Assembly (NCBI GenBank): GCA_002371215.1
Contig: DFGL01000029.1
Location: 1-51,106, forward strand
DNA: 51,106 bases
DNA from: Ruminococcaceae bacterium UBA3751
Lineage (GTDB): Bacteria; Bacillota; Clostridia; Oscillospirales; Acutalibacteraceae
Reading direction: 5' to 3'
Position numbers and translations under genes: made by a program. Shown here piece after piece: positions 7,463 through 16,289 of this stretch (its first letter is position 1; every line of letters begins with the position of its first letter). The notes under the pieces are model-generated. The model did no database searches. It was given only the letters and a program-made list of their open reading frames with translations, and was not told where the DNA came from.

Positions 7463-8170
7463 TTATTTCAAAAGCGGGATATTGCATTTTGAACATCTGT
7501 CCGCTTCTATTGGGTTATGCGTGCCGCAACTGACGCAGGCGATATACGGCGCCTTTGCCTTATCGTAAAGCTCATAGGGAAAATTGAACTGCGGGTGGTA
7601 TTTAAAACGGTCGCCCACGTTGAGATAGTGGTAAGCGGTTACCAGACCGCCCTCGCGCTCCACGATTCGCTTTTTCTTGCCGTCGCTTGTTTCGGCAACG
7701 GTAATATACTCGGTATAGGTGCTCACGTGGTCCTGATTGCGCTCGGTGCGTTCGCGCGTTTTCTGCTCCGTTACGACCGCCTCATAGCTGTTCGTTGCGC
7801 GCGATTTGAGGAAGCCGCGCACGGCAAAAAGCAGGAATATGAGCGAAACGACCGCACCGGCAACGAGCGCCTTGCTGATTTCCATTTTCTGAGTAATCAG
7901 GCTGTAAAGCGCAAAGCCGATAAGCGGCAGCGGCACTAAAATCACCGCAAAAATTTTGGTTGCCTTGCGGTTTTTGGCAACCGCCGCGATAATTTCGGGG
8001 TCGTTAACACGGTCGGAAAAGCCCGGTTCAACGCCTGCGGGCGCCGCAACGGGCGCTGCCGTAGGAATCGTGTTGACCTTTGGCTCCGCCGCTAAAGGCG
8101 CACCGCAGTTTTCGCAGAATTTTGCGCCGTCCTTATTCACTGTGCCGCAGGATGAACAAACACCTGACAT
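7463..8170 (-). CDS. Membrane protein with two terminal zinc ribbons
   Basis: This 235-residue protein has an N-terminal zinc ribbon (CSSC at about 5-8, CENC at 19-22). A low-complexity alanine/proline linker and two membrane helices (about 70-90 and 96-115) come next. A soluble region (about 120-200) follows, and a second ribbon closes the protein (CVSC, CSKC). The ATG at 8170 is chosen because AAGGAGG lies 7 bases upstream; the ATG two codons earlier is too close to it. The ribosome site starts just 12 bases after the stop of the secreted protein gene at 8183, so the two genes form an operon. Function is unknown. Confidence 0.8.
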   Translation of the reverse strand: MSGVCSSCGTVNKDGAKFCENCGAPLAAEPKVNTIPTAAPVAAPAGVEPGFSDRVNDPEIIAAVAKNRKATKIFAVILVPLPLIGFALYSLITQKMEISKALVAGAVVSLIFLLFAVRGFLKSRATNSYEAVVTEQKTRERTERNQDHVSTYTEYITVAETSDGKKKRIVEREGGLVTAYHYLNVGDRFKYHPQFNFPYELYDKAKAPYIACVSCGTHNPIEADRCSKCNIPLLK

Positions 8171-8182
8171 AATCATTCCTCC

Positions 8183-11100
8183 TTATTTTACCTTAACCTT
8201 TATTGTTTTGCAGAGTCCGTTCTGGGTATAAACGTATATTTTAACGCTGCCCTTTTTCTTTGCTTTTATATTGCCCTTTGCGTCTACGGTTGCAATCTTT
8301 TTGTTGCTGCTCTCGTAGCGGAATTTGGCAATATGGGTTGCTACCTTTCCTTTTTTGAAAAGCGTTGCTTTGATTTTTGCTTTTTTACCTTTTTTCAAAT
8401 TGAGCTTGCTCTTTTTCAGCTTAATTCCGATTGGATTGCCTTTCTTTCCGCCGGGGGTTGCGCAGTGCACGGATTTTGATTTGCTCATAATCCGGTTACC
8501 CGCAGCAGTCTTTTTGTAAGCTACTACAACGTACTTGTAATACTTGCCCTTCTTGAGCTTCTTAAAGGTTTTCTTTACCGTTTTGGGATTTGTTACGGTT
8601 GCAAGGCGGGTCATATTCTGACCGCAGGGAGCGCCGTAAATGATATAGCCGCTCGCGCCGTTTACTTTTTTCCATTTAAGCGTTACGGTCTTTTTCTTTG
8701 AGGTCGCTTTAAGCATTAAGCGCTGATATTCCGCGCCCGCAACGTCCTTTTTATCCGTGTTGGTTTTCTTAATCGCCTGCTCCGCCTTTTCCTCGGTCTG
8801 CATTGCCGCCTCCTCGGGAGTCAGAACGGGAGCGGGAGTTGGCTCGGGTTTCTTATAATCAGGATTAGGAGTACCGCAGCGCTTACATACCTTTTCATTT
8901 TTGCCGAAATCGTGACCGAGCGGAGCGGTTTCTTTTTCGTTCTTTTTGTCGCCGCAATAGGAGCAGGCGTCCGCAGTAGAGCCCTTTTCGGTACAGGTCG
9001 GCGGAACGTTGGTTGCAACATAATTATGTGCGTGGGTGTTGTTGTGTAGCTCGCCTGCGGTATGCTTGATACTATCATCGCCGTAGCGCACTTTTGCGTT
9101 GAGTGTGTTTGAAACAACGGTTGCATTTGTTTCACCGATATCAATAGTATACTCGCCGTCCGTTACAACCGTATTGCTTGAAACCGTTGCGCCTCCAAGG
9201 CTTAAAATTCCTATATCGCTTGAGTTAATCGTATTGCTTATAACGGAGCCGTTCGAGTTTACATATACGCCGCAGGAGCCGTAATCACTGTTGAAATTGC
9301 TTTCCCTGAAAGGATCGCCTTCTGTATTCGTTCCGGGAACGGTTATTGTATTATTTACTACCGAAGCATCGCCCGCCCCGAGTGCGGAAACACCGACGAG
9401 ATAATCGCCCGAGGCAGTAATATTATTGTTAAATGCGGTTACGTGCTTCTTTTTGTCGCTTGAGCTTTCGTAAAAGCGAACTCCGAGAGAGAAATGTCCT
9501 TTCATATCTATCTCGTTTTCTACCGCCGCAAGGTCAGCAGCGCCTGCGGAGTTAGATGCAAAATTCACTCCGTAAGCCATTTCCGCTTCGGCGTTTATTC
9601 TATTCAGAACAACTGAATTATTAAAGTCTGCGCCGCCTATATTCATATCCACGGCAGAGGCGTAATAATCCGCCTTACAGCTGACCATATTTTCCGTGAT
9701 GTTGCTTCTCTTCGTGTTGGTACTGAAGGCGTAAGCGTAGGTTTTTCCTTCCACGCTTACCGCGTTGCCGTTTGCGTTAAAGACTGCGTTTGCTGCGGCG
9801 GGGTTATCCGTTGTAACGGCGTAGACGGTATCGTAGCTGCCAACGGCTTCCGTCGTTTTCAAAGTAACGGTATTGCTTATAAAATTCACTTCGTTACAGT
9901 TTGAAAAAGCGATTCCCGTAGAGGTCGGCACTCCTACCCAGTTACCTGAACCTGCAGGCCTTTCCTGCCAAACCGTCGCCTCGGATGCCATACTGATATC
10001 AAAAGTATTATCCTTTACCGTTACGACGGATATCGGGCTTTCCGTTTCGCCGCTTACAACAAGCGCGCGGCGTAAAACTCCTTTACTTCTGTCGCCCGTA
10101 AAGGTGATTTTATTATTCGTCAGCATAACGCCGCTTGCGTTATCTATCTTAATTGCATATTCGCCCGTCTGCGTAATATCCAGCCCGTCAAGGCTGACGT
10201 TATCGGCGGTGATTAAGAAAGACGTTGCGTTAAAGGTTGCATTATCCGAGGTAATGTCAACCGTCTGATTAACCGTGATTGTTGAAACATCAAGACCGGC
10301 GAAATCGCCGCTGAAGATGAGCGCGGGCTTATCCGTAGGTTTCAGAACGCCGCTCGCGTCAAAGTAATCGTGGAAATTATCCTTGGTTACGGTTATCGCA
10401 TTCGGCGCAATAATAACCTCACCGGAGTCAACAAGCGATGCGCCCTTGGCATATGCCACTTTTTCGCCGAGCGTGATTTTTTCCTGCGGGAAGCTCACAC
10501 CACCCGTGGCGGAATTTACCGTCAGTTTTCCGCCGTTTACGGTAAAGCTGCAGCGGTAATCCTTATCATCGGGCTGCTCGGGGTCGGCAACATAAGGCTC
10601 AACGGTTATGCCGTAGCCGTCGGTTGAGGTAAGTGAAACCGTACCGCTTTCCATAACGAAGGCGTGCTGCGAATCGTCGCTGTTTCCGAAATGAAGCGCG
10701 GAATGGTAGTTACTGACATTGAGCGTAGCGCCGTTTACGGTAACGGTTGCATTCTGACTGGCAACAATACCGTCATAGTTCGTTGTGGTTTTATTGACAG
10801 TAACGGTACAGTCCAGAAAGTCAATATTGTGGTTAACCCATATGCTTGCGCAGTTGGAATTGGTCACCGTCAGCGTTGCGCCGTCCTTAACGGTAAGGTT
10901 ACCGCCGGGCGTTTCCCAATCGCCGATATAGGTTCCGTAATACGGGTTGTTGATAGCGAGGCTTCCGCTGCCCTTAATAATGACATCGCAGCCGCCCGCG
11001 GTATCAATGCCGTCGGCGTAAGTATTTGTACTTTCAAGCACATTGTCGCCTTCTAAAACGATGTTCAGCGTTGGAAGCTCGCTGTAAATCATTGCTTCGT

Positions 11101-11332
11101 ACCACGGCTTAAATTCATAAGTATCCGAAATGCTTGCGCCGCTCAGCGTTAGAGTACTTCCCGCCGCGTCGAACGAAACCGTACCGTCGCCAAAAACATC
11201 GGCGGCATTATCTGCGTTCACCTGCAGCCCGCCTACAAACAGCGCATATTCTTCCGAATCCGCATACGCGCTCATCGGGAAAGCGCTGATAAGCATGACG
11301 AGCGCGGCCAATAATGATAAAAACTTTTTCAT
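8183..11332 (-). CDS. Large secreted beta-helix surface protein with C-terminal Ig-like domain
   Basis: This 1049-residue protein has a signal peptide (MKKFLSLLAALVMLISA..., cleavage near AYA). The ATG at 11332 has GGAGG 7 bases upstream, which rejects the longer frame. Residues about 40-750 are dense in short N/T/V strands (NNTITV-, SNTV-type repeats), typical of a right-handed parallel beta-helix of the pectate-lyase fold. No lyase active-site motif is recognised. Next come a cysteine-bearing segment (CTEKGS, CSYC, CKRC), a fibronectin-III-like domain and a C-terminal Big2-like domain (NKKIATVDAKGNIKAKKKGSVKI). It is likely an adhesin or glycan-binding surface protein. Its GC content looks higher than that of its neighbours. 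Confidence 0.8.
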   Translation of the reverse strand: MKKFLSLLAALVMLISAFPMSAYADSEEYALFVGGLQVNADNAADVFGDGTVSFDAAGSTLTLSGASISDTYEFKPWYEAMIYSELPTLNIVLEGDNVLESTNTYADGIDTAGGCDVIIKGSGSLAINNPYYGTYIGDWETPGGNLTVKDGATLTVTNSNCASIWVNHNIDFLDCTVTVNKTTTNYDGIVASQNATVTVNGATLNVSNYHSALHFGNSDDSQHAFVMESGTVSLTSTDGYGITVEPYVADPEQPDDKDYRCSFTVNGGKLTVNSATGGVSFPQEKITLGEKVAYAKGASLVDSGEVIIAPNAITVTKDNFHDYFDASGVLKPTDKPALIFSGDFAGLDVSTITVNQTVDITSDNATFNATSFLITADNVSLDGLDITQTGEYAIKIDNASGVMLTNNKITFTGDRSKGVLRRALVVSGETESPISVVTVKDNTFDISMASEATVWQERPAGSGNWVGVPTSTGIAFSNCNEVNFISNTVTLKTTEAVGSYDTVYAVTTDNPAAANAVFNANGNAVSVEGKTYAYAFSTNTKRSNITENMVSCKADYYASAVDMNIGGADFNNSVVLNRINAEAEMAYGVNFASNSAGAADLAAVENEIDMKGHFSLGVRFYESSSDKKKHVTAFNNNITASGDYLVGVSALGAGDASVVNNTITVPGTNTEGDPFRESNFNSDYGSCGVYVNSNGSVISNTINSSDIGILSLGGATVSSNTVVTDGEYTIDIGETNATVVSNTLNAKVRYGDDSIKHTAGELHNNTHAHNYVATNVPPTCTEKGSTADACSYCGDKKNEKETAPLGHDFGKNEKVCKRCGTPNPDYKKPEPTPAPVLTPEEAAMQTEEKAEQAIKKTNTDKKDVAGAEYQRLMLKATSKKKTVTLKWKKVNGASGYIIYGAPCGQNMTRLATVTNPKTVKKTFKKLKKGKYYKYVVVAYKKTAAGNRIMSKSKSVHCATPGGKKGNPIGIKLKKSKLNLKKGKKAKIKATLFKKGKVATHIAKFRYESSNKKIATVDAKGNIKAKKKGSVKIYVYTQNGLCKTIKVKVK

Positions 11333-11421
11333 AATAAAACCTCCTGAAAAATGATAGAATACTCCAAGTTTAATATATAATATACTATATAAGATTTCAA
11401 TATATTGACTGATTTTGGCAT

Positions 11422-11450
11422 TTGACATTTTAAAGTCAACGGAATATAAT
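11422..11450 (+). promoter_or_regulatory. Consensus promoter with internal dyad
   Basis: A perfect TTGACA (11422-11427), exactly 17 bases of spacer and a perfect TATAAT (11445-11450) precede the HTH regulator gene. TTGAC (11422-11426) and GTCAA (11434-11438) form an imperfect dyad over the -35 box and spacer, a natural place for an autoregulatory operator. Transcription would start near 11456-11458, only a few bases before the candidate start codons. Confidence 0.8.
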
Positions 11451-11459
11451 CAAGGTGAG

Positions 11460-12839
11460 GTGATAACTACGCTGAAAGACCAAATAGAAATACTCTTTAA
11501 CGCGCTCAATACTAAAGCGAGAGAAATTGCCGAATATACAAATATGGGAGTTACAAATATCAGCCGACTGAAAAGCGGCGCTCGTACACCGAATCCTAAC
11601 AGCTCTACTATCGATAAGTTAACAGACGGTATTATTTTATATTGCAAAAAAGAGAATAAAACGGATGTGCTGCGCGCAGTTATTAAGACTGACAGTGACG
11701 AGTTAAAAGAACCGCTCAAAAAATGGCTTTTTCCGAAGGAAAAGGTTATTGATACAACCTCATTTCCTTCAAAACTGAATGCTGTTATGATTCTGACTGA
11801 TACCTCTAATAAAGAGCTTGCACAAAGCATTAACCTTGACGCTTCATATATAAGCCGAATACGGAGCGGAAGCAGAATACTGAAACCAAACTCGCCGCTA
11901 TATGAAGCAATCAGCCACACTTTGTTTACAAAAGCAGTAGACAGAAATCTTATTGAAGAGACTAAGGCATTAATTGAATACAGAGACGCAGGTGATGACG
12001 AAAGCATATATTACAGCTTTAAAAACTGGCTGTGTCATTTTCAGTCGGAGGACGAACATATAAAAAAGCTTTTGCAATCAATTGACGCAGTAAATCTTCC
12101 GCAGAAATTACCGTTTGATTTGACTGCGCTTGATTTGTCATACTCGGAAAACGAAAGATATATAAACGAGAGCGGCTTACAGGAGGCGGTGCTTCGCTTT
12201 CTTACAGAGGTAATTAACAGCGAAGCAAAGGAAATATATCTCTATTCTGACAGCAGTATCGACTGGATGACAAAGGATAAGGAATACAGTGCAAAATGGG
12301 CGTATCTTATGTTTCGCCTTGTTTCAAAGGGCGTAAAAATAAAAATCATCCACAATATTGACAGAAAAATATCCGATATGGTAAACGCTGTTCAAAGTTG
12401 GTTGCCGCTTTATATGAGTTGTTGTATTGAGCCGTATTATACCAATGTCAAAGCAGGTAAGCGTTTTTCTCACACAATGTTTGTTTGTCCCGACGTTGCT
12501 TGCGTATCAGGCTTTAACCCTTACGGTGACACGCACACTTTATATCATTATTACACCGATAAAACAGAAATTGCTTTTGGTGAATATCAATTCAACGCGC
12601 TTATGAAAAACAGCCTTCCGCTTGTGCATATGCAAAAAGGAAGCGGAAAGCCTAATCCGAACGCTTATAAGCAAAAATCCAAATTCAGCAATATTGAAAT
12701 TTCCATTGATTCCGTATCGGTTACGGTAACGCGCACGTCAGAGCCAAAGGTATCCTTTGTAATTCTCAACGACCTGCTTTGTAATTCAATCAGGGCGTAT
12801 TGCACGAATACCTATAAAAGACTGCAAAGCCCTGACTAA
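11460..12839 (+). CDS. Double-HTH regulator with PLD/TrmB-like C-terminal domain
   Basis: The protein has two Xre-like helix-turn-helix units at about residues 15-60 (AREIAEYTNMGVTNISRLKSG) and 105-150 (NKELAQSINLDASYISRIRSG). These share the SRLKSG/SRIRSG ending and NPNS/KPNS. The C-terminal part (about 230-400) has a strand-helix pattern and phrases such as GVKIKIIHN, followed by FSHTMFV. These recall PLD-like sensor domains of TrmB-type regulators; that is a weak match. The start is uncertain. The TTG at 11415 would lie inside the promoter. GTG 11460 is given here, and CTG 11472 behind GAGGTGAT is an alternative. It may be a self-regulated repressor; its targets might include the lipoprotein gene downstream. 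Confidence 0.7.
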   Translation: MITTLKDQIEILFNALNTKAREIAEYTNMGVTNISRLKSGARTPNPNSSTIDKLTDGIILYCKKENKTDVLRAVIKTDSDELKEPLKKWLFPKEKVIDTTSFPSKLNAVMILTDTSNKELAQSINLDASYISRIRSGSRILKPNSPLYEAISHTLFTKAVDRNLIEETKALIEYRDAGDDESIYYSFKNWLCHFQSEDEHIKKLLQSIDAVNLPQKLPFDLTALDLSYSENERYINESGLQEAVLRFLTEVINSEAKEIYLYSDSSIDWMTKDKEYSAKWAYLMFRLVSKGVKIKIIHNIDRKISDMVNAVQSWLPLYMSCCIEPYYTNVKAGKRFSHTMFVCPDVACVSGFNPYGDTHTLYHYYTDKTEIAFGEYQFNALMKNSLPLVHMQKGSGKPNPNAYKQKSKFSNIEISIDSVSVTVTRTSEPKVSFVILNDLLCNSIRAYCTNTYKRLQSPD

Positions 12840-12848
12840 AGCCGAAAG

Positions 12849-12893
12849 CATCTGAAGTATCAGTTACTATACTTCATCTGTCAGATGTTGTTT
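12849..12893 (+). terminator. Possible terminator after the HTH regulator
   Basis: CATCTG (12849-12854) pairs with CAGATG (12882-12887), and GAAGTAT (12854-12860) with ATACTTC (12869-12875), in a bulged hairpin followed by TTGTTT. The stem is interrupted, so termination may be partial. Confidence 0.4.
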
Positions 12894-12925
12894 ATATAGT
12901 AAAATATAATTTGGAGGTAATATTT

Positions 12926-13381
12926 ATGTCTAAATCAAAAGCATTAAGAATCCCCGCAATAATTCTCGTCATCACGGTGCTGACTCTTACCTTGGGTTTA
13001 TCAGCTTGCAGCGGAGGCGGAAACAAAAAGCCATCAGCCGAAGAGCTGAAAACTTATCGCGAACTCTCCTGGGAGGGAAAGGAACTGACGGTAAAACTTG
13101 GCGAAAACAAGAGCACCAATTGCAACTGGAGCAATGAATTCGGCGACGATTCCATCATTGATTACTCAATCAACAGAAAGTTTACGCTTTCCGATAATGC
13201 AGTAAAAAACGGTCAATCCGCAGGAATTCTGTCAGCAGGCTTTGAGGGCAAGAGCGCAGGAACAACAACCATCACCTTTACTACGCCTTGTGACTGGGAC
13301 GGCAACAAACCCGGATACACCTACGTTGTTACAGTTGAAGTTGCTGCGGACGGAACCATCGTATCTGCTACCGGCGAATAA
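12926..13381 (+). CDS. Small lipoprotein, chagasin/I42-like
   Basis: This 151-residue protein has a lipoprotein signal peptide with lipobox LSAC (Cys at about 28), so it should be anchored outside the membrane. The ATG at 12926 has GGAGG 8 bases upstream. The mature part resembles the chagasin fold (inhibitor family I42). It has the loop NKSTNCNWS in the place of the family's NPTTGY-W loop, then TTTITFTTPCDWD near the place of the RPW loop, and a final YVVTVEV strand. I42 proteins inhibit papain-type cysteine proteases, so protection from outside proteases is a fair guess. The assignment rests on motif spacing by eye. It is preceded by the HTH regulator on the same strand. Confidence 0.6.
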   Translation: MSKSKALRIPAIILVITVLTLTLGLSACSGGGNKKPSAEELKTYRELSWEGKELTVKLGENKSTNCNWSNEFGDDSIIDYSINRKFTLSDNAVKNGQSAGILSAGFEGKSAGTTTITFTTPCDWDGNKPGYTYVVTVEVAADGTIVSATGE

Positions 13382-13453
13382 TAACGGCAAAAAAGCTTTC
13401 TTATTAAAGAGTATAAAATTGTAACATTGTAAAAAGAAGTAATTTATGAACAT

Positions 13454-13482
13454 TTGTAAAAGCTTTGAAAACGTGGTATAAT
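13454..13482 (+). promoter_or_regulatory. Promoter of the broken GH78 gene
   Basis: TTGTAA (13454-13459), a 17-base spacer and a perfect TATAAT (13477-13482) are followed by GAGGT 7 bases before the ATG at 13513. The expression signals have outlived the gene they served. Confidence 0.65.
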
Positions 13483-13512
13483 TCAGTTAACGAATGATAC
13501 CGAGGTAAAAGT

Positions 13513-13960
13513 ATGGCTGATAACAACGGAAGAATAAATGCACGCAGTCCTTTTTATGAGGCTGAGTGGCTTACCTTCAGCGATGAGACCGAGGCTGTAA
13601 TTGCCGAAAAGAGCTTTGAAAAGGCGCAAAACCGCGCTACGCCTGTACCTGAGTCCGAGGCAATTCTGTCAAAACAGGACTGCCCCGAGGATAAGATAAT
13701 CCGCACGCTGCACCCTAAGGAGATTTTTCGCAAAGGCGATTATGCTATTTACGATATAGGCGAAAACGTTTGAGGCTATCCTGTAGTTGAATTTGATAAC
13801 ACTGATATTGACGAGGTAATAAGCCTGCGTTTTGCTGAGGAGCTTGACGGCGACGGGCGCACGCTGAGCGCTCTGGGAAAACTGGGAGGGCAGCGAAAGC
13901 CACAGCCACCCGATGTTCGGCGCAGTTGTTGAATATCTTTTAAAATACTTTAATGAATAA
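13513..13960 (+). pseudogene. Remnant of a GH78 alpha-L-rhamnosidase
   Basis: The frame opens with an ATG behind a good ribosome site and reads 86 codons to a TGA (13771-13773). Reading through, it continues as GYPVVEF and SLRFAEELDGDGR, a strand pair typical of the beta-sandwich domains of GH78 enzymes (DFGxNxxG, then RxxExLD-G). After about 13866 the sense moves to another frame that reads LWENWEG, then SHSHPMFGAVVEYLFKY and stops at 13958-13960. This matches the C-terminal GH78 signature TLWExWxG...NHxMFG. The central catalytic part, some 2 kb in an intact gene, is missing. There is thus an internal deletion with a frame change plus a stop mutation. Confidence 0.75.
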
Positions 13961-13992
13961 ATATCCACCCGCAATGCGGGTGGATATTTATT
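13956..13992. terminator. Bidirectional terminator
   Basis: A perfect stem of about 17 bp (13956-13972 / 13976-13992) with a 3-base loop is flanked by A/T-rich ends. It lies between the GH78 remnant (plus) and the phosphoesterase gene (minus), and the 3' arm touches the latter's stop codon. Confidence 0.85.
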
Positions 13993-15347
13993 TACTCAAT
14001 CAGGGAAATAGTTGCGTTGTAATCGTCAATTCCGTAATTGCCGACCGTGTTTTTCATAGTCTCATAGAAATCTATATGATTCCCCTGAGAATCCTTCATA
14101 TTCTTAAAGAAGGGCTTAAGCCTTTTGAATACTTTAAGGAGCAAATCGCCCTCGGGAGTACCTTCGACAAAGGGCTGATTACCTTCAAATACGCTGCGGA
14201 CAATATCAACGGCAAGCTCAACGAAGGAGTTATTTTTAATGCTTTTATCGGCGCTGAGGCAAAGCAAATGCGCAAAACCGCCTACGGTCATTTTATTCAG
14301 TCTTTTGCCGAGAATACGGAAGATTTTTTTATTTGCCGGAGTCTGCTTTATATGGACTTTTCTCAAAAATCTGTCAGGGTCATCACGCATAGAGATAATC
14401 AGGGTACGAATCATTTTTTCAAACTGCGCTATAAGATAGTCCTTTGAGGAGAGACCTTTCCTGTCCCATTCAAATTCGGGAGTGGGAATGCTCTTTATAT
14501 CAACGGTTTTCTCATCCTCTACAGTTACAAGGCGTATAAACGATGGCCAACCTATAACAGAGCCGGTACAGACGTCGTAAAAAAGGTTGCCCTTTTCGGT
14601 TTTCGTAACGTTTATGCTCTGATTGTGCATATGCCCTGTAAAAATAAGGTGTACGCCGTTATCGGCGAGAGTTTTAACAAGTTTATCGCTCTCGCTCTGC
14701 CACGCGTCGTCAATAAGGCCGAGAACGGGCTGACCCGGAAGTACGGGATAATGCTCCATTGCTATCATCATCTGACCGTCAGCCTGAGCCTGCTTTGCCT
14801 GCTCGGATATCCATGCGAGGAATTCATCGTCATAGGTGATATGCTTTTCGTCCTCAATATCGTTTGAAATTACAAGGAGTCGAACGTCCTCGGAAAGCTG
14901 AGCGACGTAGGAGAGATGCTCTTTATTAAACGCTATGGCATCTGAATAACCGAAATCCTTGTAATAATCATACAGCTCGTCAAAGCTTACGGTTTCCAAA
15001 GGAAAGCGACCGTTTTCGTTAAAGCCGAAGGCGTTATTATTAAAATCGTGACCTGCAGTAACGACGTAAATCTTTTTGCCGCTCTTTTCTTTAAATTCGT
15101 GAAGCAGCCTTGTAAAATCCTCGTGGCACTCCCTTTCGCCCCAGAAGGTGAGGTCGCCTGCTATCAGAAGGATATCCGCTTCGTTAGCCGTTTCAAGGAA
15201 CTTAAAGGTTGCCTCGTTAATGCTCTGGGTTTCGGCAAAGCATTTCTGCTCGCTGTCCATAAATTCCTCATATTCCTTACCGTAAGCACCAAGGGAGTTT
15301 TTAAAATAATGTGTATCCGTTATAAGATAGAATTTTAAAGGTTTCAT
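13992..15347 (-). CDS. Calcineurin-like metallophosphoesterase
   Basis: This 451-residue protein carries the metal-binding blocks of calcineurin-type phosphoesterases: DTH (residues 11-13), GDLT near 64-67, GHDFN near 99-103 (where GNHD is usual), EHYP near 198 and GHMHN near 237-241. The His in place of Asn in the third block is an uncommon variant. It has no signal peptide or membrane helix, so it acts in the cytosol. The C-terminal 170 residues are helical and unrecognised. GAGGAA lies 7 bases before the ATG, inside the end of the beta-helix gene upstream (3-base gap). It is the last gene of the symporter / beta-helix / phosphoesterase operon. The substrate is unknown; a sugar phosphodiester is possible. 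Confidence 0.85.
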   Translation of the reverse strand: MKPLKFYLITDTHYFKNSLGAYGKEYEEFMDSEQKCFAETQSINEATFKFLETANEADILLIAGDLTFWGERECHEDFTRLLHEFKEKSGKKIYVVTAGHDFNNNAFGFNENGRFPLETVSFDELYDYYKDFGYSDAIAFNKEHLSYVAQLSEDVRLLVISNDIEDEKHITYDDEFLAWISEQAKQAQADGQMMIAMEHYPVLPGQPVLGLIDDAWQSESDKLVKTLADNGVHLIFTGHMHNQSINVTKTEKGNLFYDVCTGSVIGWPSFIRLVTVEDEKTVDIKSIPTPEFEWDRKGLSSKDYLIAQFEKMIRTLIISMRDDPDRFLRKVHIKQTPANKKIFRILGKRLNKMTVGGFAHLLCLSADKSIKNNSFVELAVDIVRSVFEGNQPFVEGTPEGDLLLKVFKRLKPFFKNMKDSQGNHIDFYETMKNTVGNYGIDDYNATISLIE

Positions 15348-15350
15348 AGT

Positions 15351-16289
15351 TTATTCCTCATTGATTATTTCATCTGAAAAGTATCCGATATAACTGTTGT
15401 TTTTGCAAGCGAGAGCATTTTTCTCAGTGTTTCTGAAAATGATAACAGGATTAACCGCGCCCGCTTTTTCGGGGGAACAAAAGGCGTTATGTACAACCCT
15501 GAGACCGTTTACCTTTGGCATAAAAATGATATATCCCCTGCTCTTTCCGTCAGTTGAAGCAGAGCCGTCAAAAATATTATTGCTGATTATAACGCCTTTA
15601 TGGTTACAATCAACGTCGTGATGACCGATAGCGGGAAAGCCGTCGCATTTAAAGATATTGGAGTCAATAAGAACGTTCTTACACGCGGTATCGTCAATGC
15701 AAAAATCAATCAACTCTCCGTTGCAATTATAAACGGGACCGTAGGAATTTATATGCGGCCAGTCAAGCTGAACAAGCTCGTTATGAAGCTCATCGCATTT
15801 CAGAGTATACGCCCGTCCGTTGAAGGTACATCCCCTGACGGTTGCATTTTCCGTTGAATTCAATTCAATACAGTGCCATTTTGAACAGTTTACAAAGCGG
15901 CAGTTTTCTACTACGATATTTTTACAGTGAACGGTATTGATAAGCGTTGAAGGCTCGGTAAGATTTTCGTTTCCGTCAAAAATACCGCCCGATATAACGA
16001 CGTCATGTGTTCCGCTGTAGCCGCTCCATGCTTTTTCCGAATAGGAGGCAAGCAGATACCTTGTATACGGTTCGCTTTTATCGCTTCTTAAAATTCTTGC
16101 ATTATCCGAAAGACGCAGGCACTGATTTGAATAAAATATCAACGCCGCTGAAATGAGGTAAACTCCATCCGGAAAATATACCGTTCCTCCGTTTTTTACC
16201 CCGTCAATACAGGCTTGAAGCGCTTTTGTATCATCGTGAACGCCGTCAGCAAAAACGCCTTTATTATCAAACACATTAACAAAATCCAT
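15351..16289 (-). CDS. Right-handed beta-helix protein, GH28/pectate-lyase-like
   Basis: This 312-residue cytosolic protein starts with the hallmark of the pectate-lyase-3/GH28-like superfamily: NVFDNKGVFADGVHDDTKALQ, continuing to GGTVYFPDGVYLIS. Beta-helix rungs with V-V-I-S-G and N-C-x-F patterns follow. The classical GH28 active-site set (NTD, DD, GHG, RIK) is not visible. A DD (in CIDDTAC) and a GHHDVD segment could take part in catalysis. Start and upstream stop overlap as TAATG, so translation is coupled to the symporter gene. It probably processes an imported oligosaccharide from pectin-like polymers. Confidence 0.8.
   Translation of the reverse strand: MDFVNVFDNKGVFADGVHDDTKALQACIDGVKNGGTVYFPDGVYLISAALIFYSNQCLRLSDNARILRSDKSEPYTRYLLASYSEKAWSGYSGTHDVVISGGIFDGNENLTEPSTLINTVHCKNIVVENCRFVNCSKWHCIELNSTENATVRGCTFNGRAYTLKCDELHNELVQLDWPHINSYGPVYNCNGELIDFCIDDTACKNVLIDSNIFKCDGFPAIGHHDVDCNHKGVIISNNIFDGSASTDGKSRGYIIFMPKVNGLRVVHNAFCSPEKAGAVNPVIIFRNTEKNALACKNNSYIGYFSDEIINEE

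Noticed and set aside
7517..7939. Plus-strand frame of 140 codons
   Set aside because: It lies wholly antisense to the double zinc-ribbon gene and has no ribosome site or domain.
10664..11056. Several long plus-strand frames opposite the beta-helix gene
   Set aside because: Shadows caused by the repetitive, higher-GC composition of the secreted protein gene on the minus strand.
11415..11459. TTG start of the double-HTH regulator
   Set aside because: It would place the consensus promoter within the coding sequence, and no ribosome site precedes the TTG.
13771..13773. TGA as a recoded codon (Trp or Sec) in the GH78 remnant
   Set aside because: The frame breaks again near 13866 and the catalytic core is missing, so decay explains it better than recoding.
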